Source: Sthenelais limicola
Lineage: Eukaryota; Annelida; Polychaeta; Phyllodocida; Sigalionidae
Reading direction: 5' to 3'
DNA: 64,000 nucleotides
NCBI GenBank assembly: GCA_942159475.1
Contig: OW804097.1
Span: 55,386,986 to 55,450,985 of the forward strand
Position 1 is the stretch's first letter, and every line of letters begins with the position of its first letter. The position numbers were made by a program, and so were the translations under genes. The notes beneath the pieces are model-generated. The model did no database searches, was not told where the DNA came from, and worked only from the letters and a program-made list of their open reading frames with translations. Of this stretch, positions 10,796-23,900 are shown in pieces.

Positions 10796-10928
10796 TTTGA
10801 GTGTACACAGAAAAACTCCAAACTTCTAAGTCACATAAAAGTTCTTTCCTGCACTCAAAAGTTCACAAAATTTAGCTCGGCATCTGCACAAAGTACTCAC
10901 TGACTATTTCGTCCACAGTTGAAGGTGT

Positions 10929-10942
10929 CTGGGCCCATAACC
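10929..10942 (-). promoter_or_regulatory. Primer binding site: half-tRNA-iMet type
   Basis: On the minus strand GGTTATGGGCCCAG directly follows the 5' LTR. It is complementary to the anticodon-arm segment CTGGGCCCATAACC of metazoan initiator tRNA-Met, not to its 3' CCA end. Drosophila copia is known to prime from a tRNA-iMet half in this way. Confidence 0.85.
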
Positions 10943-11127
10943 TATTGAAATATGGTTACAAAGTGCAGAGAGCAACAAGGACACGTCCTTACTGTTTGGC
11001 GTCAGTCGTACTAAGGGACGCTGAGCAAGCTTTATTTGAACCGGAAAGCATCCTGCCGTAATTAGGTCAGTGATGACGCAATAGCAAAGTCGTAAAAGAT
11101 ACGAAACTAAAGTGAATAATTTTAACA
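10943..11127 (-). repeat. 5' LTR of the copia element
   Basis: Same length as the 3' LTR, with a single visible substitution. It lies upstream of gag-pol on the minus strand. Confidence 0.9.
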
Positions 11128-11599
11128 CCTAATACATGTATTTCATACATTAATGCTCCTGTTTATTAGCTGGTAAATCTTATATACATCGACAAAGGCT
11201 CTTCGGAGCAAACCACATTGAGAATTTTATTCCAGAACTCAAAAAGAGATTAAGTGGATTGAAGATAGCAGCAGCATTCAATATCACTGCCAAGAAGCAG
11301 TTTAAACCATGGAAATATAATTTTCGTCAATTGTAAACATCAATTGTAAGCATATTTGTGAGTCGAAAAACTGAAAACCATGAAAAAAAAATACAAAATG
11401 AAGAAAACCCTTAAGAAAGATATTGTCCAAATGATCTGGAACTAATAATTAATACTTGACCTCAAATTGATTTCTTCGCAAATGTGATAAGCCAAATCCT
11501 TTCTGTTATAATTGTAAGGAATCCGGCAACTACAAGTTTTATCGATATTTATTTCCCCTCTTGTTTTATACCTATGTGTCTCTAACGAATAACGATCCG

Positions 11600-11720
11600 A
11601 TATTAGACCACCAACAAATGCTCCTGGGTAATAGGTTACTGACATAATTAATGATCTAGAACATGGTTGAAATTCAAGCAAATTCGCAAATCAGGAGCTC
11701 AGCGGCAAGTGCCACTTTAA
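11600..11720 (+). repeat. Dispersed repeat shared with 16705-16815
   Basis: Shared words include TTACTGACATAAT, GGAGCTCAG and GCCACTTTAAG/GTCACTTTAAG in the same order and orientation. The second copy was later interrupted by the CAGAGCTGCCAAC transposon. Nature unknown. The rest of 11133-12880 shows no gene; it has a short AT-rich (TA)n patch at about 11997-12120 and a C tract near 12546. Confidence 0.55.
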
Positions 11721-12887
11721 GGAACCAGTTACTGTTAGAAAAAAACACAGGATAACCAAGGGATTTATTTTAAATCTTTTCCTTTTTTATTTCTTCGAAA
11801 TTACAGAAATATAGGTGTCTAAATCGTTTTTTTCCATGAGATCCTGTGCTATTTCTCAATGCAAACATATTTGCAATTAACAGGATCATGGTTACAGACT
11901 CAGACTATAGTATAGATGTTAGAAAATGTTACAGACAAACATTAATGCAAGAGTTAATAAGATTGATGATGGGCGAATAGTCGAACATGCAATTTTTTTA
12001 TATATACATCATATTCATTCAGATTCGGATTGGAGGCCACCGAGTAAGCAGGTTACAGTTAACTCAAATCATAAATATTAACATGCCTGGTATTCTTATA
12101 TATATAATGCATCATAATACATACATGCTTTACAGAAATCAGGAAACTAGCAACAACAAATATAACCCTGATGGACATTCCCCACCCGGGGCCACCTCTT
12201 GATTCTGTGGTAAACCTTAAGAGTAAAGTGTTCCAGTCTACGCGACATATCTTCAGCATTAAGATTTTTTACATATAAAGGCTTCTTTCATAGATGTTTA
12301 TTCCTATTCTAAAGTGTAGGCACCAATGCTTATCATGATTTCATTTGATGTATAAGTTCTGTAATGTTGATAGTATATGAAAGTGGGTTTTGTCGAGAAG
12401 TTTGCAATAAATGCCTTGAACAAAAAAAAAGAGTAAAGTGTTCCATATTACTCTATAGGTAAACCTTGGAGTAATATCAAATATTACTCCAAGGGTAAAC
12501 TAAGGGAAATCCCAGCCTGGGTGGTTGCATATTTACTCGGACATCCCCCCCCCCCCTGCTCCCGGTGGTGACAAGTACATGATTCTGAGCTGCCAAACCT
12601 CCCTCCTCAGTGCTCAGTGACAGGCCTCCAGCTTTGTTTGTTCAGATTAATTGGGAATTCACCCACCTTCAATTAATAGAGTCTCCTAATTCTCCCGCCG
12701 AACGGTGAATGTTTATTTATAAAACACATGCCCTAACCCTAATTATCCTTAAACAGAAGTGACAGGCCCACATGAAGATAGGAGGAACCCGCTGCGTCTT
12801 GTAATAGCATCTCCTGTGTTGAAAGCAGTAAAATCCCTTCAGGGCAATATCAAAGCAAAGGGGCAAGATTCAAGAAATAAAATGTGC

Positions 12888-12922
12888 CCAAATAAGATAA
12901 GATAAGATGTTTTTTATTTGTC
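12888..12922 (-). mobile_element. LINE/SINE 3' tail with (TTATC)n
   Basis: On the minus strand the sequence reads CAAATAAAAAACATC followed by TTATC repeats, the form of a 3' end of a non-LTR element or its SINE that finishes in a pentanucleotide repeat. The body would extend rightward, but I cannot define it. Confidence 0.4.
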
Positions 12923-12933
12923 ATAGTCGAGGA

Positions 12934-12995
12934 ACAGTATATCTGCTAACTTTTAATTACTATTAGCGGAGGTGAAACTAACCAAACCAAACCAA
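12934..12995 (+). mobile_element. Very short retroposed 3' tail with (AACCA)n end and target duplication
   Basis: A 62 bp insert, ACAGTATATCTGCTAAC through AAACCAAACCAA, is flanked by ATAGTCGAGGA on both sides (12923-12933 and 12996-13006), an 11 bp duplication typical of target-primed reverse transcription. Longer versions of the same tail lie at about 60566-60658 and 62312-62406. GCTAA and TTAGC can pair as a hairpin just before the repeat end, as in 3' recognition stems of some LINEs. Confidence 0.75.
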
Positions 12996-13006
12996 ATAGT
13001 CGAGGA

Positions 13007-14208
13007 GTACAAAGTGAGTACAGTCTTCATGAAGGTAGAATGAAAGATCTGCCAACATTCGCCCGATACGTATAAAGTGGGCAACCAAAGATTGATATAT
13101 ACTTATGGATAGATCATTTCTTTCCATCCATGTATCTCATTTAGTTGTATTCCTTTTATTCAGATTTCTCGTGGAATAAATAAGAAAATTGCTCGAAGTC
13201 AGACATATGAGGGAAATCTGGGCCAAAAATTGTATGTCTGGTCTGGGATTAGCTGTAATCCCTAACGATCGGATTTTTCATAACAATCATTAACACATTC
13301 ATTTTCAGGATAAAAAATAATGGATACTATATTTTCCATGTCTAATTTAAAATGATCTATTTTTCGAGTTTAGAAGCGAGCCACTGCTATTCTAATATCA
13401 TATCCGGTATTTAAAACTTGGAACGTTTTTTAGCTGGTTTACCACGAGTTCTTGTGCTAGGCTAGTACTACCATTAGTAATTTCTGAATGAAACCGTTTC
13501 AGAAATGTTTGAACACGAAACAGAGCTGCCTTTCCCTCTCTCGCTACTATGGCTACTATGTAGAATGAGGAGAACGACGTTCTCCCCATTGCTTAGGCAA
13601 CCGATACCGATCGACCCTTTCTTTAGCTCCTTTCAACAATAATTACATCACTGAAAGGTATGCACTTGTGAGGGGGGGGGGGGGGGGGGGCTCCTAGGTA
13701 CCCAAGTTTGGCACTACATGGTTTCGCCCTTTCCTGGGTGACAATCCCTTTGGAAAGTATTTTTTCTTAACTCTGAAATTTCTCATCAAAAACCCTGATT
13801 CAACTGCGGCTGCTGTTTCACATTGTTTGCCGTCCTAGCTTATACATTATGTGATATCATTGGTCTATGCATCAGATTCTGACTAATCAGAGCCGTTTTT
13901 ATATTTATATTAAGTAATGGCATAACTGTTGTTGAGTGTATAGATGTATTACAAAAACAATACCTCTACAACAGTAGAGGTAGAGGTAACAGTCTACCTG
14001 GCCCTGTCTTAGACAATCTTATTTTCTGCATGTTATTTACCATATTAATACCCCCCTTTCAGTTTCGGTCTCTATAAAATCCAGTCGGTCTCCACTGTTA
14101 CAATTTGACAGAGACCGACGTATTCACAATGTATACCTTTATGTTTTCTGGTTTGAAAAAGTGCCATTAATTCATTCAATATTTACAAATAAATATAATT
14201 TATTTTAG
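13007..14208 (+). other. Non-coding stretch upstream of the TPR-J gene exon
   Basis: No supported gene. It contains a G homopolymer at about 13672-13690. An upstream exon of the gene at 14209 may lie here or farther left, but I cannot recognise it. Confidence 0.4.
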
Positions 14209-14907
14209 GTCTGGAAACGAGGAAAATGACTTCCACATCAACCAGTTGGAGGGAAAAGGGCAACAAGGCCTACCAAGCAGCAGGGCAGTTTGGGCTCAGT
14301 ATAGCCCTAGTTATAACCAAGTTAGAGACCTCTCTAAACGCTTACTTCAAGGCGGAACAGTGCGCTGCGTCCCCGGACGAGAAAGCATCGGCCCTCAAGA
14401 ACTATTCAAAAGCATCTTGGTGGATAGCCAGCCAAAAGGTTAAACAGGAGGAAGCTGTTGACATTGTACAGAATTCCTTGATGGGGGGCTTTAGGCACTG
14501 GGCTAAAGCCATGAAGTATGGGTCGGAGAAGCCATCTGTGTGGAAAGAGGACATGATGTTGTCCCTGGAACATATGGTTCAGTTTTCCTCACAGTTTTAT
14601 ATCAGCGAAACCTCTGGCACCAAACGAGCCAGGTTGTTCGAAGAGTTGGGGAGTGTACTACCTAATGGGACATCCAAGGGCCAATGTTATGTCTCCATGG
14701 GACAAGCTCTGTATTACCAAGGATTAGCGGATATACAGAACCAAATGTATAAATCGAGCCTGTCTCTAGCGAAAGACTGCTATTTCCCCATAGAGGAAGC
14801 TGCCCGACTCCTCTTCGATCAGGAACATATTAGCGAAGTCAATATCCTCCGCGAGGACGTGTATCTCCTAGCGTGCATATCGGAGTCTGTCCAAGCCAGG
14901 GTCACTG
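14209..14907 (+). CDS. TPR-J gene, first visible exon
   Basis: The acceptor TTATTTTAG ends at 14208 and the donor GTAAGT starts at 14908. From ATG 14226 it encodes 227 residues plus one base (phase 1). Helix-rich, with repeated Ala/Tyr/Leu patterns such as SMGQALYYQGLADIQ that fit TPR-type helices. Confidence 0.8.
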
Positions 14908-17900
14908 GTAAGTATTTATGATATATCTTCATCAACTATATAGTGAACTTTCCTGTAATACTTCATTCAACAGAATCATAAGTGTACTTACTGTATGATA
15001 TATATGTAAGCTTAGCATACAAGAGAATTTGTCTTTAGGTAACACAAGGGAGAATAGGTAATGATTCACGCCTGATAAAGACTAAATTATCCATATTTTA
15101 GGGCGACTCCAGATTCACAGGTACTCCGCTGGGCCTAGAAACGCCTTGAATTTTTTTTTTCAAAATTCAAGGCCTGTAAAATGGGCATTTTGGTCGAAAG
15201 GCCTGGAAAATCATATATGAGCCTTGAATTCTGAAGTAAAAGTTAAAAAACGGTGATTGATATAAAACTTGATAAATACATCATTAGCCTATGTAGAACA
15301 ATAACTACAACACCCTGGTCCCGTCATTAGGGTTCTGGAAAATCACTGAAAAGCCTGACTTTTTTCTGACCAAAAGCGTGGAAACCCTGATTTGTGTTTT
15401 TTATTCTCAGTTTAAGAGCCGCCTATAAACTGGATTGGATTGGAAAACTTGTTATTGCAGACTCACTGCCATGTGAGGATTTCTCCAGCAATTGGGAGGT
15501 CTTCGGCACCTCAATAGCATACAACAGTATTATCTCATGTAGGTTACAAGACTTCTCAGTCAATGACTGTCGAAGTTCGCTACAAAATTGTCTTAAGTAC
15601 CCAATCGTTTATCTTATAAACTTCGACCCTATTTTTATCTTGAAGGAGATGATATGCTCAATAAATTACTCATGGAAGAAGAGGACCTAAATATGACCCT
15701 GCTCTATTCTACCATTGATTGGTACACCCGCGCTGTCGTCCTGACAAGGGATAAGGAGGTAATAATCTCTTTCATAATATATTAAAAATATATATTTAAA
15801 CAAATAATATATTAAATCATTATGATTATTAAAAGCCAGTATAACCTGGGTTTTTATGCTATTACTACTGGACCTTGTGGGTACTGCACCATTTATAGTG
15901 TCCCTATGAGTATCATCTGATGTAAACTATTATTTTCTACATGATATGAAAGTTTCAATTCTGTGCGATTTCTTTGAAAGGAGTAATTTGAATAGTAAAT
16001 TCCTAGGATTTGGACCTAGCATGATTCCCATTGCAATGGATTTATACTTCTGTGACGCCTGCCGCCCTCACAGTCATTTTAAAAATCTATGATATACTAA
16101 ATTAACTTGTGGTCCAAACGATTGTAATGCCGATGAGAATAAATTGGGTGTTTCTTAGATTGCTCTGTGATATTATAAGCCAAGATAATGTTTTATATAA
16201 AGTTCTATATCTTGCCAGTGCTTGTGTGCCACTCATCATTTCACGCCTATTTGCACCAGCTAAATGGCCTGTCCTCCCTTATCTGCCCTCTGCCCCCAAG
16301 GTAATTAAAGTGGCTAAGATCACGACTTTCTGTCAATTTTAAATGTAATTGCGGAATTCCATTACTAGCATAGGTATGATCATTTGGGTGGATTATCAAA
16401 GTTATGTATTCATTAGATTATTTGATATTTGCAAATATTGTTTGAGTGGAGTGGAGTTGCTGGGCCATTCAAATCAGAAGGAAGCAACTCGTAGCTGCCA
16501 ACTCACTATGGTGGAGGTTTTGGTACCTGATAGGAGTTGGTCTGCGTCGGTCTGCTACCCACTACACTTACTCCAGTCCATCCCCGTTAGCGTGACCCAG
16601 AAACTATTTATAGTACACAATTAGGTCAGCAACTGTCAGCTCTCTAGGATAGGTTAGAGGGTTGGCGGCGACCTAAGAAATTTAGTTTTAAATCCTACAA
16701 TCCTAGCATTAATCCTCCAGGGTATTGATTACTGACATAATCATCTGGCACATATTGGAAACTGAAGCAAACTTTCGAAAAATCGGGAGCTCAGTGATAT
16801 GTGTCACTTTAAGAGATGACAGACCTCAGAGCTGCCAACTTCTACGGTTTCGTCGTAGTTACTACGATTTCAACATCAAAATACGATGCTACGATCTGCA
16901 TGACCTAAACTACGAATTTGGGGAAATTTAGGAACAAAATATGTTTTCTTTATTTCGAGAACCATATGGTACTAAATAATCATTTGAAATAAAATGGATC
17001 GAAACATAATAATCAGAAACAGTCATGAATAAAAACGTGCATAGTATTTTGAGATATATAGTTGAAAAATTAGAGTACCTATATATATGCTTTGATCAGA
17101 ACTGTGTGGTTAACAGCTGAGAATTCGTCAAGTTGTACAGGGTTATAATACAAGATCAGAATGTCAGAGCAGCATATACATTAATGTTTCATGAAATAGT
17201 TTGTGCTTTAAGTATATATTCGATATGTGATACTTGAAGATGCTTTGATGTCATTAATTAATCAATATATTTTATAACCTATTTAGAATATTGCTTTTAG
17301 TCAACTGATATACAGTTTTCTTTGAAATGAAATGTTTTAGACTGACATATTTTTTATGGAAAGTAATTGGGATTTCCGTCAATAAACGGTAAAATAGTAT
17401 CTCTGTTAATCAAACAGTAAGTTTCTTGGGCTGGTAATCTGTTCCACATTGTGGGCCCTTGCACTTAAGGTGATTTTTAATTTTTGTCTGAGCTTGGTAT
17501 GGCACATAAAAGTTTAGGCCATCAGCCAGCCTCATTTGTTTGGGCATGTTCTGAACTAACTCGGGTTTCATTACCCTCACCACCATTAAGCCCATGAATG
17601 CTATATTGCCTCTTTTTCTGACATCTTGAAGTTGTTTATCTCAAATGTTGATGAAATTTGATCTAAAAATATCTCCTATGATCTATCACACCAGTGTGTA
17701 TATTCCTAGCTCTATATATACCTGGAAATTCTCGTTCAGGTACCCATCACTTGCCAACATTTTTTTTTAGATATTTAATTTTATGTACTGTGTGACTCAA
17801 GAAATCTTCCCATTTCTAAAAGTCAATTATGAGGTAAAATTACCCCCCAAAATGCACCATTTGACTCCTAATTTTTAAAAAAAATTCCCAGGGGGGCATG

Positions 17901-20900
17901 CCCCCAGACCCCCCTAGAAGGGCTTTGCACCTTTGGCATAAAGCGCACTTGAATCCCCGCGAAAAACTAGGATTTGGGATTCTCACAGGTTGGCAGCTCT
18001 GCAGACCTGTAACAGCTGTTGTACTACAACCTTTCAATTTTTAAAAATCTATGATTTACTTAAGTAACTCATCATCCTAAATATTCTACTGAAGCAGAGA
18101 TGAATATTGGTGTTTGGATCATCGTTGTGTGATGTATATTAGCCATAATAAGTAATATTTTTGGTATGGTTCAAGTAAAAGCAGTGGTCGAAATAAGGAA
18201 TAAAAACAGGTTACTCACCTGGGCAAGCTACTGACAAAATAAGGTTGACCGCCAGGTTTTATGGTTGCGCCCCCTCCCACCCCCCGAAAGCATGAAAGAT
18301 TAGTCCTATACTGGCTTTTTGTTTCTCTGCTATTTATAGCAGAGAAACAAGTGTGTTACTATGAAATACGCCAATCACTGATAGTGGATCACATCTGATA
18401 ATATTCTTTAGCTGTCTGTGAGGTGTTTAAGCATGCCTTATCTAATCCTTTCGATCAGGTCCTATATTTCACACTCCGTCGTTATTGTTACACTGATAGC
18501 TACTGATTGACAGCTTTTCTTCTGCTCCACACTCCCCGAGTCAAGTAGTAAAGGTTGTTGGTCTCTGGTTGTGTTTGTATACCAGCACTTGCTGAAGGAC
18601 ATTCAATAATTTGTTTCCCTCCTTATTTTAACATTTTAACATATGCTATCAAATATATGTTTTGGTGCCCATGAGACTTAGTGTATAATCGTATCCTTAG
18701 TACAGATGTCTATATGTTGTATGTTGAGAAAATATCAGAGAAATTTAGTATCTGGGTCCAAATTACGATAAAAAACACGCCTCTATACTAATTACGTCGC
18801 GGCGAATATGTCTTTGATGCCGATGTGTGGAAGAAGGAATACCATTACTCCCGATTAATATGCCATTACTCCTGATTAATATGTCACCTCTTGATAAAAA
18901 CAACAGCTGGATCATCACATTCACTCCTTCCCTCGACCCCAAGTTTGGGGAGGTTTGGTGAGGTTTGGTTACAATACCACTTATCTTATCATTAAAGTTC
19001 TCATATAGGCGGTCGGGCATGCCACAGGACATGGGGGTGGCGTCAAACCATACCAGGACCATGGGCTTAATTACCAAAAGAACAGGCTTTCTCTCCTGCT
19101 CCCACCTAAGTTGATTTAGGTTATACTATATATAGGCAGTGTTAATGCTATACAGTGGCCGTCGTGGGTTTGTTTGTCTGAGGTTGCACCGCGTGGAGTC
19201 CCGGGAGACAGTGGGCGGAGCATAGCCCCGCTCGTGGAGAGGTTAATTGGCAGATCTACACATTCACTTAATTCTGCTAAATTTTTTTTTTTTTTTTTTT
19301 TAAAGATTTTATTTACACTTGGTTTCACAACTCCCCTTTTCGGGGTTAGTTCTGTTGGGCCAAGTTGGCGAGATGTATTTTACAGTGCATTCTGTGTACA
19401 TTTGATTAAAAATTATTATACATTTCTAGTGAGTTGTTTTATGTCAGATTTTTTCAATATCTCGAGTCTTTAATTTTAGACAGAGGTGGTAGAATAAAAT
19501 AAAAATAGAATATATCTTTATATATAAAAGATATTAGATAAAGGATAAAATGAAATCAATTGATAATTTCCTTTCACTTTGCCACTCAGACATTGCAATG
19601 TGGAGTGTTAGTGATCAGATTTGAAGTGTTTTAGGATATAAAAGACAGATAAACATTTGCCACTCAGACTCATTATGGTGGAGTGTTATGCTTCTGTTTC
19701 TGATTCGATGATAAAAAGATTATATACAATGTGGTATCTTGGGGTATGTGGATATCGAAAAGAAGGATTTGGCCATAAAGATAAACTGGAGAGAAAAAAA
19801 TAAATAAATAGATTTTTGTAAATTATTTTCTATTTTGTATTTTGTATAGTGATAATGATAATCTAACAGTGATTTTTTGTTTTTAGTTTATTCTAGAAAT
19901 AGGCTATTTATCCATTCTTTTTGGTTAGATTTTAGTGTTTCTATAGTGCCAATATTTCTTTGTCTGGGCGTTAATTCATTCCATGCAGTTGCACATTTTA
20001 CCTTCACAGAGTTTCCACCCAATTTTGATTTGTACCTAGGAATTTTCAGGATTGGTCCATCATTTTGTCTGGTATCCCAATTTTGTGTATTTGTATAGAA
20101 AGGATTTGATTTTCTTTTAAAAGCTAGAAATCTTAGATGTGTTATTCTTCTATTAAAAAGTAGAGGAATTTTGGCTGTATTATGTAATTGATTTATCTGA
20201 GTATCATATGGCATATTTAGGATTAATCTTAAGGCTCTATTTTGAAGTTTCTGTAGTTTGTCAATGGAGGGTCTATGTGTGTTGTGTATTATTATATCTC
20301 CATAGTCAAAAAAGGGTAGTATTTTTGTTTTGTAAATTCTTGTGGCTGTGTTTATATTTATGTATTTTCTGATCCTGTGAAGTTGATAAATTTTGTGAGA
20401 AATAGTTTTGATAGAATGTTGTAATTGCGCTTGGAAATTTAATTTGTGATCTATTAGGAATCCTAGGTACTTATATGTGTTTGTATGCTCCAAAGGATTG
20501 TTATGGTATTTTATGCTTTTATTTTCAATTTTTGTTAAAATATTTCTAGATCTTGATAGGAACATGGTGTTGGATTTTTTTGAATTTACTAAAAATAAGT
20601 TGTTGGTACACCATAGTTGTAGATTGTCGATTGCTTTCTGCATTTCAGCATAGATAAGGTCAAGATTTTTGCCATGTATATATAAAATAGTATTGTCAGC
20701 ATAAAGAGATAAATTACAATTTGGAATATATGTTTTTAGATCATTTATGAAGATTATAAACATCAATGGCCCTAGTATGGACCCTTGTGGTACTCCTGCT
20801 TTTGTGTCTAGTTCCTGAGAAGTGATGCTATTAACTGTTACTTTTTGTTTCCTGCTTTCTAAGTATGATTTACACCATTTTAATAATTTGCCTTTAATCC

Positions 20901-23900
20901 CTATATGTTCTAATTTTTTTAATAAAATTTCATGGTTTACAAGATCAAAAGCTTTCCTAAAATCTATGAAGGATATTAATGTGTCAGTGTGATTATCTAA
21001 TTGCCAAAGTATATTGTCTGTTACTATTGTGAGAGCTTCAATTGTTGACTTTCCAGGCCTAAAACCGAACTGTTCAGGATTTAATATGTTAACATTTTCT
21101 AAATATTCGTAAATTCTTATATGGATGATTTTTTCAATTATTTTGCTTGGGGTCGGAAGTAAGGAGATTGGTCTATAGTTGTTAATTTTATTTCTGTCAC
21201 CCCCCTTAAAAAGAGGGATCACATTTGCAATTTTCCATGATGCAGGAAAAGTATTTGTAATAAAAGAGAGGTTCAGACAGTGAGTAAATTCTTTATAAAG
21301 GGCTATGAGGGCTGATTTTAAAATTTTTGTTGGGATGTTTTCAATTGATGAAGCTTTGTTTTGATTTAATTCTTTCAGTAGAGTTAACACCTCATTTTCA
21401 TTGGTTAGTATATTTTCAATGGAATTTTCACTTGGGGCAGTAGTTGGAATCCAATTTGGTACTAAATTTTGTGTTAAATTAGATGCAATGTTGACAAAAT
21501 AATTATTTATGAATTCTGGAAGGTCTTGGTTATCAATAACTTGATCATTCGAATCTGTTAGATGTATTGAATTTTCTTTGCTCTTGGTCGGTGCCAGGGT
21601 ATTTATTATTTCCCAAAACTTTTTTTGATCTTTGTAGTTGTCATCTAGTTGTTGAGTTATAAAATCTTTTTTGGCATTTTTAAGAGCTTTTGCTGTGTCT
21701 CTTCTGGCTGCTTTTGCTAATTCCCAGTCTCTTTGGTTTTTAGATTTAACAGCTTTTTTTCTTAATCTATTTTTAGTATTAATTGAGTCGATTATTTCCT
21801 GTGTAATCCATGGGTCATTTGAGATTCTAATTTTGATTTGTTTTATAGGGGCTAGTTTATTAAGTACTAGATTTATTCTATATAATATCAGGTTCCAAGC
21901 TTCTTCACATTGTGTAATATCAAAGAAGTTTTCCCAATTGAAGCTGTTTACTAGTATTTCTTTAAAATTCCCTAAGTTTATATTCTTAATAGATCTCCCT
22001 TTTTTGATTATTGACTTTGGTTTGGCTGTAGATTTCTTTCTTATTACATAGGTTAGTTCATGATCACTTAATGCAATGTTTATTACCCCTGCTTCGTTTA
22101 TTATCTCAGAATTTGAATATATGTGATCTATAAGTGTGCCTGTTAGGGCCTGATTTTCATTAATGTGAAAGCGTGTAGGTGATTTAATATGCTGAGTTAG
22201 ATTCAGGTTGACTTCGAATTCTTTCATATCTTTTTTGAGTTTGCTTTTGGGATCTAAAAGGTTAATATTAAAATCCCCAATCAGAAAGATTTCATTCTTT
22301 TTGTTGGATAATATTTCCTCAGCTTTGGTATTTATATAGTTCATAAATATTTCCTGATTCGCCTTTGGGGGCTTATATAAGCAGCCAATATATATAGGTC
22401 TCGTATAGTTCATGTTAATCCTTATCCATATGCATTCACAGTCTTTACTGCTGATATTCATATTGGGTTGGGTTGTATAATTAATGTCTGAGGATATATA
22501 TAATGCTACTCCTCCACCCTTTTTGGGTTCATTTTTATTTTCTTCTAACCAAGTTCTATCTACTCTTTCAATATTGTAATTAGTGATTTCAATTTCATGG
22601 TTTTCTATGTTCTTATGTAGCCATGATTCTGAGATGCCAATAATTTTAGGTGATAGTTTAGATAATTCAGTTTTAAAAAGGTCAAATTTTCCATAAAGAC
22701 TTTGGGTATTTATGTGCACAATAGAGAAACCTTTTTTATTTATCATCTCAGGAGTATGAAATCGACAGAAATAGGTAGGGAAAAAGAACTATAATATACC
22801 CTATAGCAGATTACTGCAATGGGTTATTATGGGGAGAGAAGGGGGGGGGGCAGGCTGGCGTGGACCTGCCTATGTGCTAAGTTGGATATAGTTTGGGGTT
22901 TCTGGACCGCACTCCAGTATCTAACTAAAATAATAAGTAATAAACATTTAAGATAAATAAACATTAAGTAATACTTGGTCTTGGATATCTTAGAAGTAGA
23001 AAAAAAAATAAAAAAAATGATAGAATAGACTAGACGTACCCGCCCTGCCCGGCCGGCACTCGATAGTTCCCAGCCGCTTATAGCGCTATACGTTCGGTAA
23101 AGGTTGTGTGTATGGTCACGGTCTGTTCAACTTTAGATTCGCTAGTAGCATAGATGTCATGATATAATTTCCCGGCAAGGGGGATCGAGCGTCGGTCGGG
23201 CATTTCAGTCATCGGTGCAGTTTAGTACAAATTGGGCGACCGCTGGGCGTATGTGTGAAAACATATTGTCGATGTACCTTTCTTATAGCAAAATATAGAA
23301 AATAAACAATTGAGCAATCGTAACGAGAGTAGGTTAACCTTGATCGTTATATTTCATACAAGAGTTATGTATAGAGAAGATTTAATTGATTCTGTTGACA
23401 TAATTAACAGATTTCTTTTGAGCTAAAGGGAATTTACATTTTCTATACCTCGACTTTGCCACATATAGTATATCACCAATGTGTTAGTCGTAGATTTCAA
23501 TTATTATAAGACATTATATACACAAATTACATATCTGGATAAAGAGAAAACTAAGCATAGAAGTATTCCGTGTAAACATATATCACATACATAGTATAAT
23601 AGCCTCCAAAGGAATTTTGCCACAAGGCCCATATTATAAGTGGGGTCGTGTTAATCTATGGAGATGTTGTGCGAGAAATTGAAAAGATATGTACAATATA
23701 GTTCTTGATTCTCTATCAATCTTTAGAAAGCAAAAGAACAGTATCCAAAGCATTTTGCCACAATACCCAAGTTCATAAAGGGGTCGTGTTAATTTTGGAT
23801 TTAATTTTAGGTACAGGTCTTGTGTATGTTTTTGTAGAAAGTTGTCATTGTTATATTAACGAATTTATCTATTGCTTCTTGGTTGAAATGTAGACCATCC

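Larger units (their letters stand above)
6337..11127 (-). mobile_element. Complete Ty1/copia LTR retrotransposon
   Basis: A 4.79 kb element on the minus strand. The 185 bp LTRs at 6337-6521 (3') and 10943-11127 (5') differ at one base (A versus C in GAACAGG/GAACCGG). CCTAA flanks both sides (6332-6336 and 11128-11132), the 5 bp duplication usual for Ty1/copia. A primer site abuts the 5' LTR and a purine tract, GAGAAGGAG on the minus strand, abuts the 3' LTR at 6522-6530. The internal region is one intact gag-pol frame. Near-identical LTRs and an intact frame indicate recent insertion and possible autonomy. Confidence 0.96.

Noticed and set aside
18763..19077. 104-residue minus-strand frame
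   Set aside because: No recognisable domain or homologue known to me, no splice or polyadenylation context, and composition like the surrounding intron.
19174..19473. 99-residue plus-strand frame with poly-Phe
   Set aside because: It reads through the T run that is the complement of the LINE poly-A tail.
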